The notes beneath the pieces were generated by a model. It did not search any database, had not been told where the DNA came from, and worked only from the letters and a program-made list of their open reading frames with translations. Source: Phallusia mammillata (lineage: Eukaryota; Chordata; Ascidiacea; Phlebobranchia; Ascidiidae). Taken from it: DNA of 64,000 bases. Position 1 is the stretch's first letter. Every line of letters begins with the position of its first letter. This document shows, piece after piece, positions 29,246 to 40,917 of the stretch. The position numbers were made by a program, and so were the translations under genes. Location: NCBI GenBank assembly GCA_003260075.1, contig QLIY01000009.1:239747-303746 (forward strand), given 5' to 3'.

Positions 29246-29582
29246 TTAGTTAATTTTTTTCAATTTCTTGCTTTCAAATCTTGACCACAATTCATAACGA
29301 TAAATAGGCCTACATACATCGGGGGGGGGGGATTTTTTTTGTTAGTTAATTTTTTTAAATTCTTGCCTTCAAATCTTGACCACAATTCATAACGATAAAT
29401 AGGCCTACATACATCGACTTGAGAAGTCAACTCCGAAATCTTATCAATCACCGACGCAATATGCTTGTAATTCGGCATAGAGAAATTTGTCACACAGTTT
29501 CCGCGTGCATTATGAGTGACAATTTCCGCAACATATGTCAGATTGCTGAAGTCTGGTAAAACTGTGCACATGTCCCCATCAT
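29246..29582 (-). CDS. Possible terminal exon of an unrecognised protein
   Basis: A T-rich acceptor (ttttttcag) is followed at 29582 by an open frame beginning in phase 1: DDGDMCTVLPDF, then THNARGNCVTNFSMPNYK and ISELTSQVDVCRPIYRYELW. In the copy left of the G run the frame closes with KKLKKIN and a TAA at 29246-29248, and AATAAA follows at 29244-29239. The G run at 29321-29331 and the duplicated sequence interrupt the exon, so its true length is shorter than the span. I do not recognise the family and found no upstream exon. It could be a chance frame. Confidence 0.3.
29250..29416. repeat. G-run join between near-identical copies
   Basis: About 70 bp ending in tacatacatcg are repeated on both sides of G at 29321-29331, with small indels between copies. 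Confidence 0.85.
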
Positions 29583-30234
29583 CTGAAAAAAAACTTTGCT
29601 TCAAAAGAAAAATACTAGCAATGTTCAAAATACTAGCATTTGTCGATGAACTTGTAAATCGCATTGTTAGAAGGCCACAACAATAAATCTAATTTTGAAA
29701 GTAAACCACTAAAGACTCCTGAACCAAAACATATGGACCAAAACATATTTAATAAAACTTTTGTACCGCACCTTTTTACCGACAAGTGGGTTTGAAAATT
29801 TCCATGCTTTACATTTCAACGCGTATAAATTTGGAGGCGGTCAGGTTCACACCCAATGACGAGCGCTTGAACAAAGGGGCTCCGACAAGTTATTATGACA
29901 GCTGCTCCTGATGCCTTGACATAATGCGATTTGACGTCTTTCGAAGTCTGCTGTTCATCAAATAAGGGCTATGATTACAACGTAGGGTTTACAACTGTTT
30001 ATTTTGTCCTGTCAGTAGAAACAGACAGTTTCATCATCTTTAAGTGTGTCGAATGAACCCAGTGTGTAGGGTCGTTGCAAATAGGAAATTTCCGGTTGTT
30101 CAAGTTTACCATCTACTATGAAAAATGGCGCAAAAATTGTTCTCTTGTGGGGGGCGGCCGTTAGTTAGTTGCACATGGCCCGTCGCGATTGTGGACTGAC
30201 GCCAGTCCTGTTCCCACTATCCTGTGTTCCCGGT

Positions 30235-30372
30235 TCTGACTCCAGTGCGTAGAGTCGGAGAGTAGAGTAGAGTTCACTCCACTGCGTAGAGTGTAAAGTG
30301 TAGACTCCAAAGCACAGAGTGTCTAGAGTAGAGTCGTGACTCCAGAACGAAGAGTGTCTAGAGTGTTTTATT
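30235..30372. repeat. Degenerate minisatellite (GTAGAGTGT/ACTCC units)
   Basis: Imperfect units built from gtagagtgt, gactcca and agagtgtctagag recur about every 20-30 bases. No coding potential. Confidence 0.6.
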
Positions 30373-30683
30373 AAACGAAACGCAAAACCTTACATAGCGC
30401 AAAACACGTGGTACGAAATTCAGCGGGAAACACCAAATCCCATTTGCAGGCGCACGGCTGGAAACACAAGCTTCCTGACTCCGTGACAAAGGGAAATTGC
30501 GACGGCCTAATCCCCAACGCACAAACACGAAATGGGGGGGGGGACATTATTTTTTTGCAGTGTACTATAAATTCTGTAATGAGTTGACATTTTTTGTTGT
30601 CAACAACCTTTGGATTATACAAATACCCAGTTCAAATGCTGTGTTATTTTCTTGTAACCAAGTGTTTGTGGGTGCTATTTTTT

Positions 30684-30837
30684 NNNNNNNNNNNNNNNNN
30701 NNNNNNNNNNNNNNNNNNNNNNNNNNNNNNNNNNNNNNNNNNNNNNNNNNNNNNNNNNNNNNNNNNNNNNNNNNNNNNNNNNNNNNNNNNNNNNNNNNNN
30801 NNNNNNNNNNNNNNNNNNNNNNNNNNNNNNNNNNNNN
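30684..30837. other. Assembly gap (154 N)
   Basis: An uninterrupted run of N. Single N bases also occur at 33114 and 35463. Apparent reading frames through this block are meaningless. Confidence 0.99.
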
Positions 30838-32250
30838 CCGCATGTGACCGCATGTGATTCCTCTTAAAATACACCATGTTATGTGAAATGTAAGAATTCC
30901 AGCCCCATTAGGGGTAAAATAGACCAGATTCTAGATTGATTTTAATTTCAAACCTTCACCCAACCCTAATAGCTCTAACCGTCAGCGCTTTCAAAAGTCC
31001 GCAAAATTATTTTTTGGCAAAAGCATGTTTAAGTCCTTCACAGATTCCTGCCGTGTAATAACATGCGGTATACCATGCGGCCACATGCGGTATTTAGTAC
31101 CACCACCAAAAAGCACTCATTTAAGTTATGGTGGGGCAAAACACATGTATCAAATCCTAAGGTTCTGTAAAAGATATGTAAAATGTGTAAACAAAAGCTT
31201 TCGTGGTCAATAGTTGGAAATAACAAAATAAAATACCATCATTTTATTTTAGATTTTGGTGTAGTATGATTGTATAAACATGTTGGAAACCTCAAATTAA
31301 TATCCTTGTCAAAAACTAGTGTTGTTTATATTGGTGTCAAAACTACTGGTTGCCTTGACCTTGTTGTCATTAAAAAAATTTAGGCCTGAAAAACCTTTTT
31401 GTTCACTACCAATTTACCTAGTACACCAAATTTTTCATTTTCTGCAGTGTATCCGTTAAAGTGTCCTGTATAAGCCTCCCGAATTGCACTGCCTTCGTGA
31501 GTCTTGTGGTCGTATATGTGTAATTAATAAACTGGAAAATGGCAAGCATAATGATGACTTTAAAAAAGGCAGGCATAGTGTTTAACCATAAGCAAGCAGT
31601 CAATTTTAATTTGTTGTCTTTTCTTTCCACAAATATCCAAAACCATTTCATTTTTATTAAACAAACATTAATCACATTTTATCACCAATATGAAACAAGT
31701 TGCACATATTAGTTTCACAAGTTAGCAGATCTTTAAAATGTAACAATACTTTTCATAATCTTTTGACACAATACATACAGATTAAAACATTTTTGGAATG
31801 CACTGTGTCAATCTGAAATAACTTTTTTTAGACCCCAATTATACATTACACATAAATTTTGAAATGCTTGTGTCAGGTCAGCCAGACTTTTTCTGTAGTC
31901 TATCCTTTCCGAAGTTTGATAGTTTTGGCAATGTAGAGGTTCTTTTTTTCAGAAAATATACATAAATATATACAATCTCTTGTGAAGATTGTTCTATTGA
32001 GTTATGATATGTTCATGATCAAATTAATAATGACACAAACATCGTCGAAAATGCTGAGGCTTAAGCATACTTCCATGTGGCAACAATAAATGTCCTACAG
32101 TGATACAGCTCTCAATCCTGAAATAGTGTGCTTTGGATAAGAGTGGTTATTGGCAACTGCCCTTCTTTATCTGCTACAAGCAACTTGGTCCTATTTGATT
32201 GAATTTGTTAAGTTGCCTCGGTGTTAAGTTTGACTTAAACATTTATAGAT

Positions 32251-32323
32251 GGGGGGGGGGGGGGAACACCAAATCCCATTTGCAGGCGCACGGCTGGAAA
32301 CACAAGCTTCCTGGGGGGGGGGG
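32251..32323. repeat. 50-bp shard enclosed by two G runs
   Basis: The segment at about 32265-32312 copies 30428-30477 and is bounded by G runs at 32251-32264 and 32313-32323. A further 10-base G run is at 30534-30543, between the two occurrences. Confidence 0.85.
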
Positions 32324-33453
32324 TAGAGTGTTAAATTTAATTGCACTGGTTTTATTTTGGAATTTTTTAGGACTAGAAAATGTTTGATACACAAATTAAG
32401 GCTCAAGTAATTAATTTCATTGACATAGCTGTCCCCAATTTGGCTTGATACACGGTCAAAATTTGGACCAACCCCCAGTCGTCAGATTGGTTGACCAAAC
32501 CAATTTTTTGACAAAAATTCAAGGTCAAATTTGGATAAATTTTTGCTGGTACAAAGACAACTTGGAATTCCAGCTTGTATCAGAGATTTCACATCTGCAG
32601 AAAGACTGTCCACTCTATCCAAGCCAATTTGACTATTCTTCTGCTGAAGTTTTTCCTCCAGAAAACATTTCGGTTCTTTCTTTTGTTACTACCAATCCAG
32701 CAAGTGCTTCTACGAAATGTTGCGCTTCTATTTTTTCAGTTTTAGCTGCAACTTTAAAAGTCTATGGTTTTGCCTACACGACAACTGAAGTTCATTTAAT
32801 TACTATTAAAACTACACGCATAGTACGCTTACACTGGCATTACTATAAATAATGCTATTACCATTAAAACTACATACATATGCTTAATCTGGCAAAACTC
32901 TAAGCAATGCTGATGTAAACAAGCTACACCTGCGAAACGGAACTTAAAATTTAAAATAAGTTGATTGCATGGTTGTCACGCATCGTGTCCTGTGATTGGT
33001 CAAAGGTAAAGTGTTCTCTGATTGGTTTGGACTGACGAAGCGGCGGTGAAAACGATACCTGTGATTGGTTAAAAAAGCCCCATATGCGAAATAGATTACA
33101 TTTTGGAAATATGCNTAATGCTTTCGCATGACAACCGCTACACTCTTAAACTTTAAATTTACCTCGTTTGTGTGTGAACAAAAAAGGACAATTCATTTAA
33201 ATCTTTACATGAGCAACGTTTCTTATTGCTTTCCTAAGACATTTTTCCCGAATCGGCAGTCAGTGGCCAAAACGGGTGATCTACTGTTCTTCCTGAACTT
33301 TTAGGAAAGGTATCAACTTAGGGAATTCCCCAAACTGTTCCAGCGATGTGAATGTGAAAGATGTGCATTTTGACCTGTTTGTTTTGTGATAGATTTTATG
33401 TTTGTAGCTGGCAACTAGATTTGTCTAAATGGCCGTGACTTAACTTACCAACT

Positions 33454-33681
33454 TTGGCCTTGTCATGCGAGTAATTTTTTATCACTTGCCAATTTTATGT
33501 TGATTTTTCCTTTGTTCTGAAGTGTATCTTGGTTCAAACTGTATATGTTATTGATTAGGGGGGGGGGGCAAAAACATTGGCCTTGCCATGCGAGTAATTT
33601 TTTATCACTTGCCAATTTTATGTTGATTTTTCTTTTGTTCTGAAGTGTATCTTGGTTCAAACTGTATATGTTATTGATTAG
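33454..33681. repeat. G-run join upstream of VPS26C
   Basis: About 104 bp at 33454-33557 recur at 33577-33681 with single-base differences. The G run is 33558-33568. The left copy ends at the AG that precedes the VPS26C ATG in the right copy. Confidence 0.9.
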
Positions 33682-35163
33682 ATGGCAACCATTGATATTA
33701 AATTAGATCGTCATACCAAAATTTACCATGAAACGGTCAGTATTCGTTTTTAAATTGTGTTGAAGATGGGCTTCAAGATTAAACGTAGAAAATTAAAAGT
33801 ATTTATACAATACACAAATAGATTTTAAAACTTTATGCATTTGGCAGGAAACAGTTCGTGGGGTCATTGTTGTCACGAGCAAGAACTCATTGGTGCATCA
33901 AGGCATTTCTCTCACCTGTGATGGGGTTGTTGCATTGACACTAAGCGCGAAAAATGTGGGACGAATTGAGGCACTGTACAACAGTGTTAAACCAGTTTAC
34001 ATGTTCAGTTATGCTACAGAAGCTGAAAAATCTGGAAAGTTAGTATTCTTGCATTTCCATTGTTGATGTTTTTTGATATCTTTGACGTTTTCCTTTGTGT
34101 AGACTACCTCCAGGAAAGACAGAAATCCCATTTGAGTTTGTTTTAAAGTCAAAAGGCAGCAACAAACATTTGTTTGAAACTTATCATGGTGTCTACATAA
34201 CAGTCCAGGTATGCAATTGTTGAAAATCAGAGAAAAAATGGTCAAACATTCTAACAAATATTTTTATTTAAAATTTACAGTATACAATCAAGTGTGTGAT
34301 GAAGCGGCCTCTTCTAAGTAAAGATTTAAATGCTGAAAATGAATTCCTAGTTGAGTTGAAGAGTGGTGCAAAGTCATCTGTGAAGCAAGTTCCTTTTACT
34401 ATAAACCGTACATCAGTTCAAGGGGGGGGGGATGGTCAAACATTCTAACAAATATTTTTTTTTTAAATTTACAGTATACAATCAAGTGTGTGATGAAACG
34501 GCCTCTTCTAAGTAAAGATTTAAATGCTGAAAACGAATTCCTAGTTGAGTTGAAGAGTGGTGCAAAATCATCTGTGAAGCAAGTTCCTTTTACTATAAAC
34601 CGTACATCAGTTCAAAATGTCAACACAGTATGTCAAACATTTCTTGCCAATAGAAATCAACACAAGGTTACATGATTGTGTAACTTATTTTTACAGAAAG
34701 CCAATATCCCAAGATTCTCTATCAGAGGAAAACTTGATAGTTCCCAATGCTGCATCCTGCGTCCATTTACTGGGGAATTTGTAGTAGAACATTCTGAAAC
34801 TGCAATCCAATCTGTTGAACTTCAATTACTTCGAGTTGAAACTGTTGGAAGTGTTGAAGGTTTTGCAAGAGAAGGTATCTACATGCTTTTCTGTTTGTTG
34901 TGAAGCTAGTAGGTGCCAATGAAAAGTATCATTAACAATTTGAACTTTTTTTAGTGTCAACAATTCAAAACATTGAAATTGGTTCTGGAGACATTTGCCG
35001 AGGCCTTACTGTTCCTATTTATATGATCTTTCCTAGACTGTTTTCATGTCCTACTCTGGATACAACAAACTTTAAAATTGAGTTTGAGGTCAACATAGTT
35101 GTTGTATTCGAAGATGACAGTTTGGTCATGGAAAATTTTCCCATCACCATTACGAGATTTTAA
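33682..35163 (+). CDS. VPS26C: VPS26C / DSCR3, retriever complex arrestin-fold subunit (complete, 6 exons)
   Basis: VPS26C partners VPS35L and VPS29 in the retriever module of Commander, which recycles cargo from endosomes. Exons: 33682-33735, 33848-34038, 34103-34208, 34475-34627, 34697-34874, 34955-35163. All introns are GT-AG, phases match and the sum is 296 residues plus TAA, close to the usual 297. Diagnostic stretches are KIYHETETVRGVIVV, PPGKTEIPFEF, FETYHGVYITVQYTIKC, TGEFVVEHSETAIQSVELQ and DICRGLTVPIYMIFPRLF. The ATG follows directly on a T-rich AG (33680-33681), which could be a cis or trans splice acceptor. A truncated second copy of exon 4 sits at 34281-34421 before a G run; I treat it as an unmerged haplotype copy and exclude it. 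The gene is convergent with TMEM165. Confidence 0.93.
34238..34616. repeat. G-run join duplicating VPS26C intron 3 and exon 4
   Basis: The segment at 34238-34421 recurs at 34432-34616 around the G run 34422-34431. The copies differ by a few SNPs and a T-run length. Confidence 0.9.
34281..34421 (+). pseudogene. Truncated duplicate of VPS26C exon 4 (assembly artefact)
   Basis: This copy has the same acceptor context and reading frame as the exon at 34475-34627, differs from it at silent-looking positions, and stops abruptly in a 10-base G run. Splicing both copies would insert about 47 redundant residues, so it is most likely the other haplotype left unmerged. Confidence 0.8.
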
Positions 35164-35205
35164 ACTACAATACTGTAGAAGAATGATTTGTTGCATCCTA
35201 ATTAA

Positions 35206-35731
35206 CCTTGCAGTATGCATTGCTGATTTTGAGAGTTAATTGGAATATGACTGAATGGGAAGGCACTTTGATGGAAGGAAATTTCCATCAAAAACCAAGG
35301 AAATTTCTATGGTAATGTGATTGCATGATGATTCATTAAAAAAAAAGTAGGTTGCAGATTTCCTAATCAGTAGAACAAAAATATACCCTACTTGCTATTT
35401 ACTATAAAATCTTCACCAGTTTTTCATTTAAATGACAAAACATCCCTAATAATTTTTGCCTTNATCCTAATTAACCTTGCAGTATGCATTGCTGATTTTG
35501 AGAGTTAATTGGGATATGACTGAATGGGAAGGCACTTTGATTATACGTATTACCAAGGAAATTTCTATGGTAATGTGATTGCATGATGATTCATTAAAAA
35601 AATTGTAAATTAAAGTAGGTTGCAGATTTCCTAATCAGTAGAACAAAAATATACCCTACTTGCTATTTACTATAAAATCTTCACCAGTTTTTCATTTAAA
35701 TGACAAAACATCCCTAATAATTTTTGCCTTC
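35206..35731. repeat. Direct duplication joined at a single N (VPS26C 3' region)
   Basis: Segment 35206-35462 recurs at 35464-35731 with indels (for example gaaatttccatcaaaa present in only one copy). The two meet at N 35463, as expected of unmerged haplotypes. Confidence 0.88.
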
Positions 35732-35770
35732 ATTGTTTATTCACTTTTATTCCCTTTTCATTTGTTGTGC

Positions 35771-35776
35771 AATAAA
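35771..35776 (+). terminator. Candidate polyadenylation signal for VPS26C
   Basis: AATAAA lies about 0.6 kb after the stop codon. About 0.26 kb of that distance is the duplicated block at 35206-35731, so the real 3' UTR would be shorter. Confidence 0.35.
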
Positions 35777-35998
35777 ATTCATTTTCACATTACCAGGAAG
35801 GTAAAAAAAAGTTCCTCATCAAAAAAAGAAAAGAAAAATATTGTCAATGTTATGTACAATGAAAATGTTAATCAAGCAAATGAAAAATTTTGTATACTGA
35901 CAGCAAAACATCGGAACAAATAGTCCAAATCTCTATCAATGCCAGAAATATTTGTTGGCTGCATGTTAACATTTTCAGAGTCACTTTGTATTTAACTT

Positions 35999-36237
35999 AC
36001 AAAGTACCTGTGTTCATCAGGTCATGTTTAAAAGTTTGTTGTGCAAATGTAAAAAAATCTTTATCATTAGTAAGTGTTATGTATTTTAATATGAAGTACC
36101 ATAGTTTGGGGGGGGGGAACAAAGTACCTGTGTTCATCAGGCCATGTTTAAAAGTTTGTTGTGCAAATGTAAAAAAATCCAGTAAATTTTATCATTAGTA
36201 AGTGTTATGTATTTTAATATGAAGTACCATAGTTTAA
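35999..36237. repeat. G-run join, copies of about 110 bp
   Basis: The segment beginning aaagtacctgtgttcatcagg occurs on both sides of the G run 36108-36117. The right copy has an extra ccagtaaattt. Confidence 0.9.
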
Positions 36238-37210
36238 GCTGAATCATTAAGGTTAATGTGTTCTGAGTATCCAAGTATTCTGCAGGGCATGTTGGTTGTT
36301 AAGCACAAAGCAGTACATAAACTAACACACTAAATACATCATGTAAAACAACGAAAAGAATATGTTGCACTCTCACAAAAGCATTAGACAAAGCGTACAT
36401 CCTTAAGCTACACCTATTGTTATATTTTAAAGCTTTCATTTGAGATTTTGTACCTATTTTAGGCAAGTCTTTAAATTGTATCATGCCACAAGAACCTACG
36501 TTGTAGTTGCAGAAGGTATTTAAAAAAATACTGAAACATGAGTGTATGTTTGGGATGCAGCTTCTTATTTTTCCTTTTACTATTTGCGTCATTCACCTAT
36601 AAGGTGCAAAAAGTTCAGAATGCAACAGCTACAAGGACTAGGAGTATAAATAAGCAAAACAAATGTGTCATGTAAAGCAGGGAATCACAACTAGTCAAAA
36701 GTTCTTGTACATTCTAGTCCTGTGTCATGCCATGTCGAAGTAATTTCTTGCATTTTTTATTTGATGGGATGAAAAAATGTGACCCAATATTTGCCATAGC
36801 ATTTACTCTTATGCCCAGTAATAAAACTTGTTTCACACAAAAAACAAAAATGTTTAAAGCACTGACAGTCCAATTTTACCAAAGTTAAATGTCCTGAAAA
36901 ACACATATAAATTGTTAGGCAAATAAAATTCTTCTGCTGCCTTAAAATTCTACCTTGAAAAAAGCATTTAGAAAGCAGGTAGTAGTTTAGTTGTTTAACT
37001 GAATTACTGTAGATGCCGAATAAAATCAGCTTTTGTAAATAACGTTTATATTAACCAATATGTCTAATTGCACCGCACAAATAAATAAACAAATACAAAG
37101 AGAGCAATATCCTGGTTCTGCAAGCAAAGACCACAAGAATCCTCATGCTTGTTTGATGATCTTACCATTCTCATTTCAAATTGGCTATGTCTTTCACGAC
37201 AAATTGTTTA

Positions 37211-39340
37211 CTAGGAGTTTGGCCCAGTAACCAAAGAGAAGACAGCATTGACAAGGAAAAATACACCACCAACAATGGTGACTGAAATAAATAAAAAGTT
37301 GAAAATAAGCATTATTTTACATTAAAAACTCAAGCCAGAAATGTATGTGAAAAACACACTTGCCACACTAATGGCTTAAACTCAAGGTTTAGTACGTTTC
37401 TTACATACTTCCTAAATGCAATAAAAATTGCAAAATTATTTACTATTGTATAATCGAAACAACCGAAAGGCTTACCAGTGCGAACTGATATTTTTTGGGC
37501 GATCATTCTGCCACCAATCACAGCCAGCCCAGTACAAAGTGCATGACCAATAACAGCTCCAGCAAAAACTCCTATGGCATTCTGTAATGTAAACAAATCA
37601 TTGTGGTAAGCATAGGTTATTTCAAATGACCAGTTTCAACATACTTCACTGGCAGCCAAAACTATGGTGGTAATCTGTGAGCGATCTCCCCATTCAGCAA
37701 CAAAAGTCAAAGTAAAAGATTGTACTAAAATAGGGGAGAGGATGCCAAATATTTTCCGAACTTGTCCACCACGAATAATTCCTGTCTCCAAATCTTGTGT
37801 GATTTCACTGCTCCTTTCCATCTAAAAACCATCAGTTAATTTTTTGTTTGTTTGAGTGTATGGAAATCCAGTTCTAACAGTGTTTCTTACTCGCAAAAAC
37901 TTTTCCAGGACTTATTTGAGCCTGCAAACCAAGATAAAAAAGCAAAAATATTTCTCTTTACTGGCTGTAGCAATCCCCAGCAGTAGTTAAAATGCTGTAT
38001 ATTCATAGCTTTGGGCACATTTTATTTCATTGTTGTTTACCTCCTCATCTTTTTTCTTCAACTCTGCTTGGACTTCTTCAATTTCTTCCTGAGCCCCCTG
38101 GGGGTCCATGGAAATACCCTCATGTAGCATTTTGAACCCAAATACAACAAAGAGAACGACAGAGGCATAGAAAGTTAACCATTGAGGAATAATGGTTGTG
38201 GCATATCCAAGGACAACTGCAGATACAGTTTCAACAAAACATTTAGTTTTTTGCAAGCTGATAAATACCAAAAAATATTTCACCAGGTGTATCATATTGG
38301 TTACTTTAATTAAACCAAAGACTGCAACCTCAAACGTTTCCTTAAGTAAAGTCAGTTGGCCTATGAAAATTTAACAGGTAAAGGGATTACTTGGGGTGAT
38401 ATCTACACAACTGAACAAGTAAAATGTAAGTTATTCTGAAGTAGTATCTGTAAAAAATACAAAATTGCACTATGGTAATCACCCTGAAACTTTCTTCTTT
38501 GCACATTATCATAACAGAGGGCTGTTTTACACGGATAATATGAGTAACAATTGGAAAATGACACATACCATGAGGTAATTGTTTACAGATATTTACATAA
38601 TGTTGATGGCTGTACACAAACAACTAAACGGAATTGTGTATTGAAAAGTAAAAAAGAGAGCTTAACCAAAGCACATACTGTTATTTTACAAGTATTAGAT
38701 AGCAAATGGTAATTTATGTTCTTACCTGATAAAAATGTCATTAATCCAAGGGCACTTATGGCTCCAATAAAAACTGTAGAACGAGGGTGCTTCATAGCGA
38801 AAATTGCAGCAATGAAAAAAGTTTTGTCTCCAATTTCTGAGACGATTATAACTACAATTGCCTTTACAAATGCATGAACAACTCGCACATCAAACAAACT
38901 GGTTGAAACTGAAATAAATAATGTAATCAGCATTGTAATTTTACAGAAATCAAAAGTAAAATAAAACATGTTTGTCAGATGTGAAACTTACCACCTTGTT
39001 TCTCTTCAGCTTTCTCCTCACTTTTAGCAAGTGGAGCTTTTTCATTTTCATCAATTGCAAGTGTATGCCTCATTGTAGCATCATGCTGTAATAAACAAAA
39101 TGGTAATAACAAATAGTACAAGTAATGTTTGATTTTTTCAAACTGTGCATTAACGGTGATTATGTCTGTTCTTGCAAAAAATTGTCAAACAATATCAAAA
39201 TGTATATATTGTTAATGTCCTTGTATAATATGATAACTTGTTGAATAATGTAAACTTACCGAGGAATTTGCTTGGGTAAGTGCAGTGGAAAGAATACAAA
39301 TCCCAATAAACAAAGAAAGCTTAAAACAATTGAGATGCAT
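37211..39340 (-). CDS. TMEM165: TMEM165 / GDT1 family Golgi cation-proton transporter (complete, 8 exons)
   Basis: Members of this UPF0016 family are Golgi membrane Mn2+/Ca2+-proton antiporters needed for glycosylation. Exons: 39260-39340, 38992-39085, 38726-38908, 38041-38216, 37891-37899, 37645-37821, 37476-37581, 37211-37281; total 298 residues. The start gives a signal-peptide-like N-terminus (MHLNCFKLSLFIGICILS). Both family signatures are present: SEIGDKTFFIAAIFAMKHPR in exon 3 and AEWGDRSQITTIVLAA in exon 6. A charged cytosolic linker (EEIEEVQAELKKKDEE) lies between them, and the end is GLAVIGGRMIAQKISVRT then a last hydrophobic helix to TAG. The fifth exon is a 9-nt microexon (FLR), inferred because it is the only way I found to keep frame, and it aligns with FQR of the vertebrate protein. 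The first intron of TMEM165 starts inside the signal-peptide region. Confidence 0.92.
37891..37899 (-). CDS. TMEM165: Proposed 9-nt microexon of TMEM165
   Basis: Exon 4 ends in phase 0 after DEE and exon 6 begins in phase 0 with MERSSE. The obvious acceptor at 37922 would give a 31-nt exon that breaks frame. Using the AG at 37900-37901 gives TTT TTG CGA before a good GTAAGA donor, encoding FLR. The preceding purine-rich tract makes the acceptor weak, so this is an inference. Confidence 0.55.
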
Positions 39341-40409
39341 GGTTGGATTTTGAAGGCACTTTCACCAAAAAGTGACCAAGACAACTGATTAATACAGGCA
39401 GTGCAGATGTAATTTACTTCTTAACTTATTTACAATGGCATGACAACATTTTGTAATTACTGTCAACACAATTAAAAACCTGTAAAAATAATGTCAATTT
39501 GTAGCACATTTAACAGTGAAAAAGTAGTTGACAATGTTGCATTGACCTGTACAACTGTGAACATTTTATTACAGTATAATTACATGCGGGAACAATATGT
39601 TTTTGCATTTCAAGTGCACAGAGTGCTTTTTACTTAAAATTTTTGATTAAAGCAAAGCAGAAATCACTGACCCAAAAATTTAAACACTGCATTCAGCCAT
39701 TCACACTGTGGGTTTAAAACTCTCACTTTTAACAACTCTTACTCAGTATCTAAGTATTTATATATTATTGTATTAAACTTTTGTTGTATGCTTTTAAATA
39801 AAAGCCAGACTGACATGGAAAAAAGTTCGACCCGATTCAACAGCTGTGTCAGATACATTGACCCTCACTGATTAGTACAAACGTTTTAACATACTTATTA
39901 CGTATTGAATTAAGTACGAAAAATTCAATCGCAAACAGTAAATAAACATGCTAAGCTTAATCAAAGCCGGAATACGTTTCACTCCAAACTTGATAAACTG
40001 CTACCGTTCCGCTGTGTTTTAATAAATCAATGACGTATATCCCATTGAAATCATATCTCAAATGTCACTGAACTGTAACTTCTGTTTTCCAAAAAAAATG
40101 TTTATTGGTCGAAATTTCAAGACCAAATATTACAAATTTGCTTCGCAGAAAGTTCCTAGTTTATAGATTACATCCAGAAGCTTAGTAACATTTGCAGGGT
40201 CATTTCAAATAAACGACATTAATGTAATGGTTGAAACTGTCCAATATTTTTTGTCAAGGCACATGATTTCAGCCACCGAAAAGGCTTTGAAAAACTTATT
40301 GGGGCGAGGCCACAACGCATTATTGCTACATACAGTCTGCCCAATTAAAAATGAAAAGGGGGAAATACTTACTCTGTCATCCATACTCTATAGTAGGGTT
40401 GCCATAAAC

Positions 40410-40917
40410 CAGGGGTGGGGAACCGGCGGCCTGAAGTAAGTGAGGCCTTCGGTATCAAAACCTCTTTAAAGACCTAGACATGGCACGCTGCATCAGACGA
40501 AAAGAAATATGCGGAAATGCTATTTCATGCACCTTTATTTTCTTTCTTAGATTACTATGAGAACCTCTGGCTCAATAGTCTTTTTTATGTGGCAATTAAC
40601 CAATTGTTTGCGCATAATGCAATATTTTAGATTTGTCTGTGATGTAACAAACTTCTCTTAGAATATAGATCATTAGTATGAGAAAAAAGAAAAAAACAAA
40701 TCTGTAGGTAAAATAAATCCTGAATGAGGTAGTGGGAAATTTATTTAGGTTTAACATTGCATTCACCTTTGACCGTGCTGTTCGGAAAGATCACGAAGCG
40801 AACAGTACGTAAATCAAATGTTTGGAAACCAAAACCTGAGAAATAGTCGATGCGGCCTACACGAGTTTCGTCAAAACGTTGGGCGGCCTTTATGGATCAA
40901 AAGGTTCCCCACCCCTG
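40410..40917. mobile_element. hAT-type MITE, 508 bp
   Basis: The termini are inverted repeats (caggggtggggaacc and ggttccccacccctg) with GC-rich subterminal ggcggcc blocks typical of hAT miniatures. The 8-bp flanks are ccataaac (40402-40409) and ccatcaac (40918-40925), one mismatch. There is no transposase frame. The element sits between the TMEM165 start and the TPR stop. Confidence 0.87.

Noticed and set aside
30497..30877. Open frames across the N block
   Set aside because: They are made of unknown residues and carry no information.
34238..34616. Genuine tandem exon duplication in VPS26C
   Set aside because: The copy is truncated at a 10-G run, both copies would give a protein too long, and the same pattern recurs in introns.
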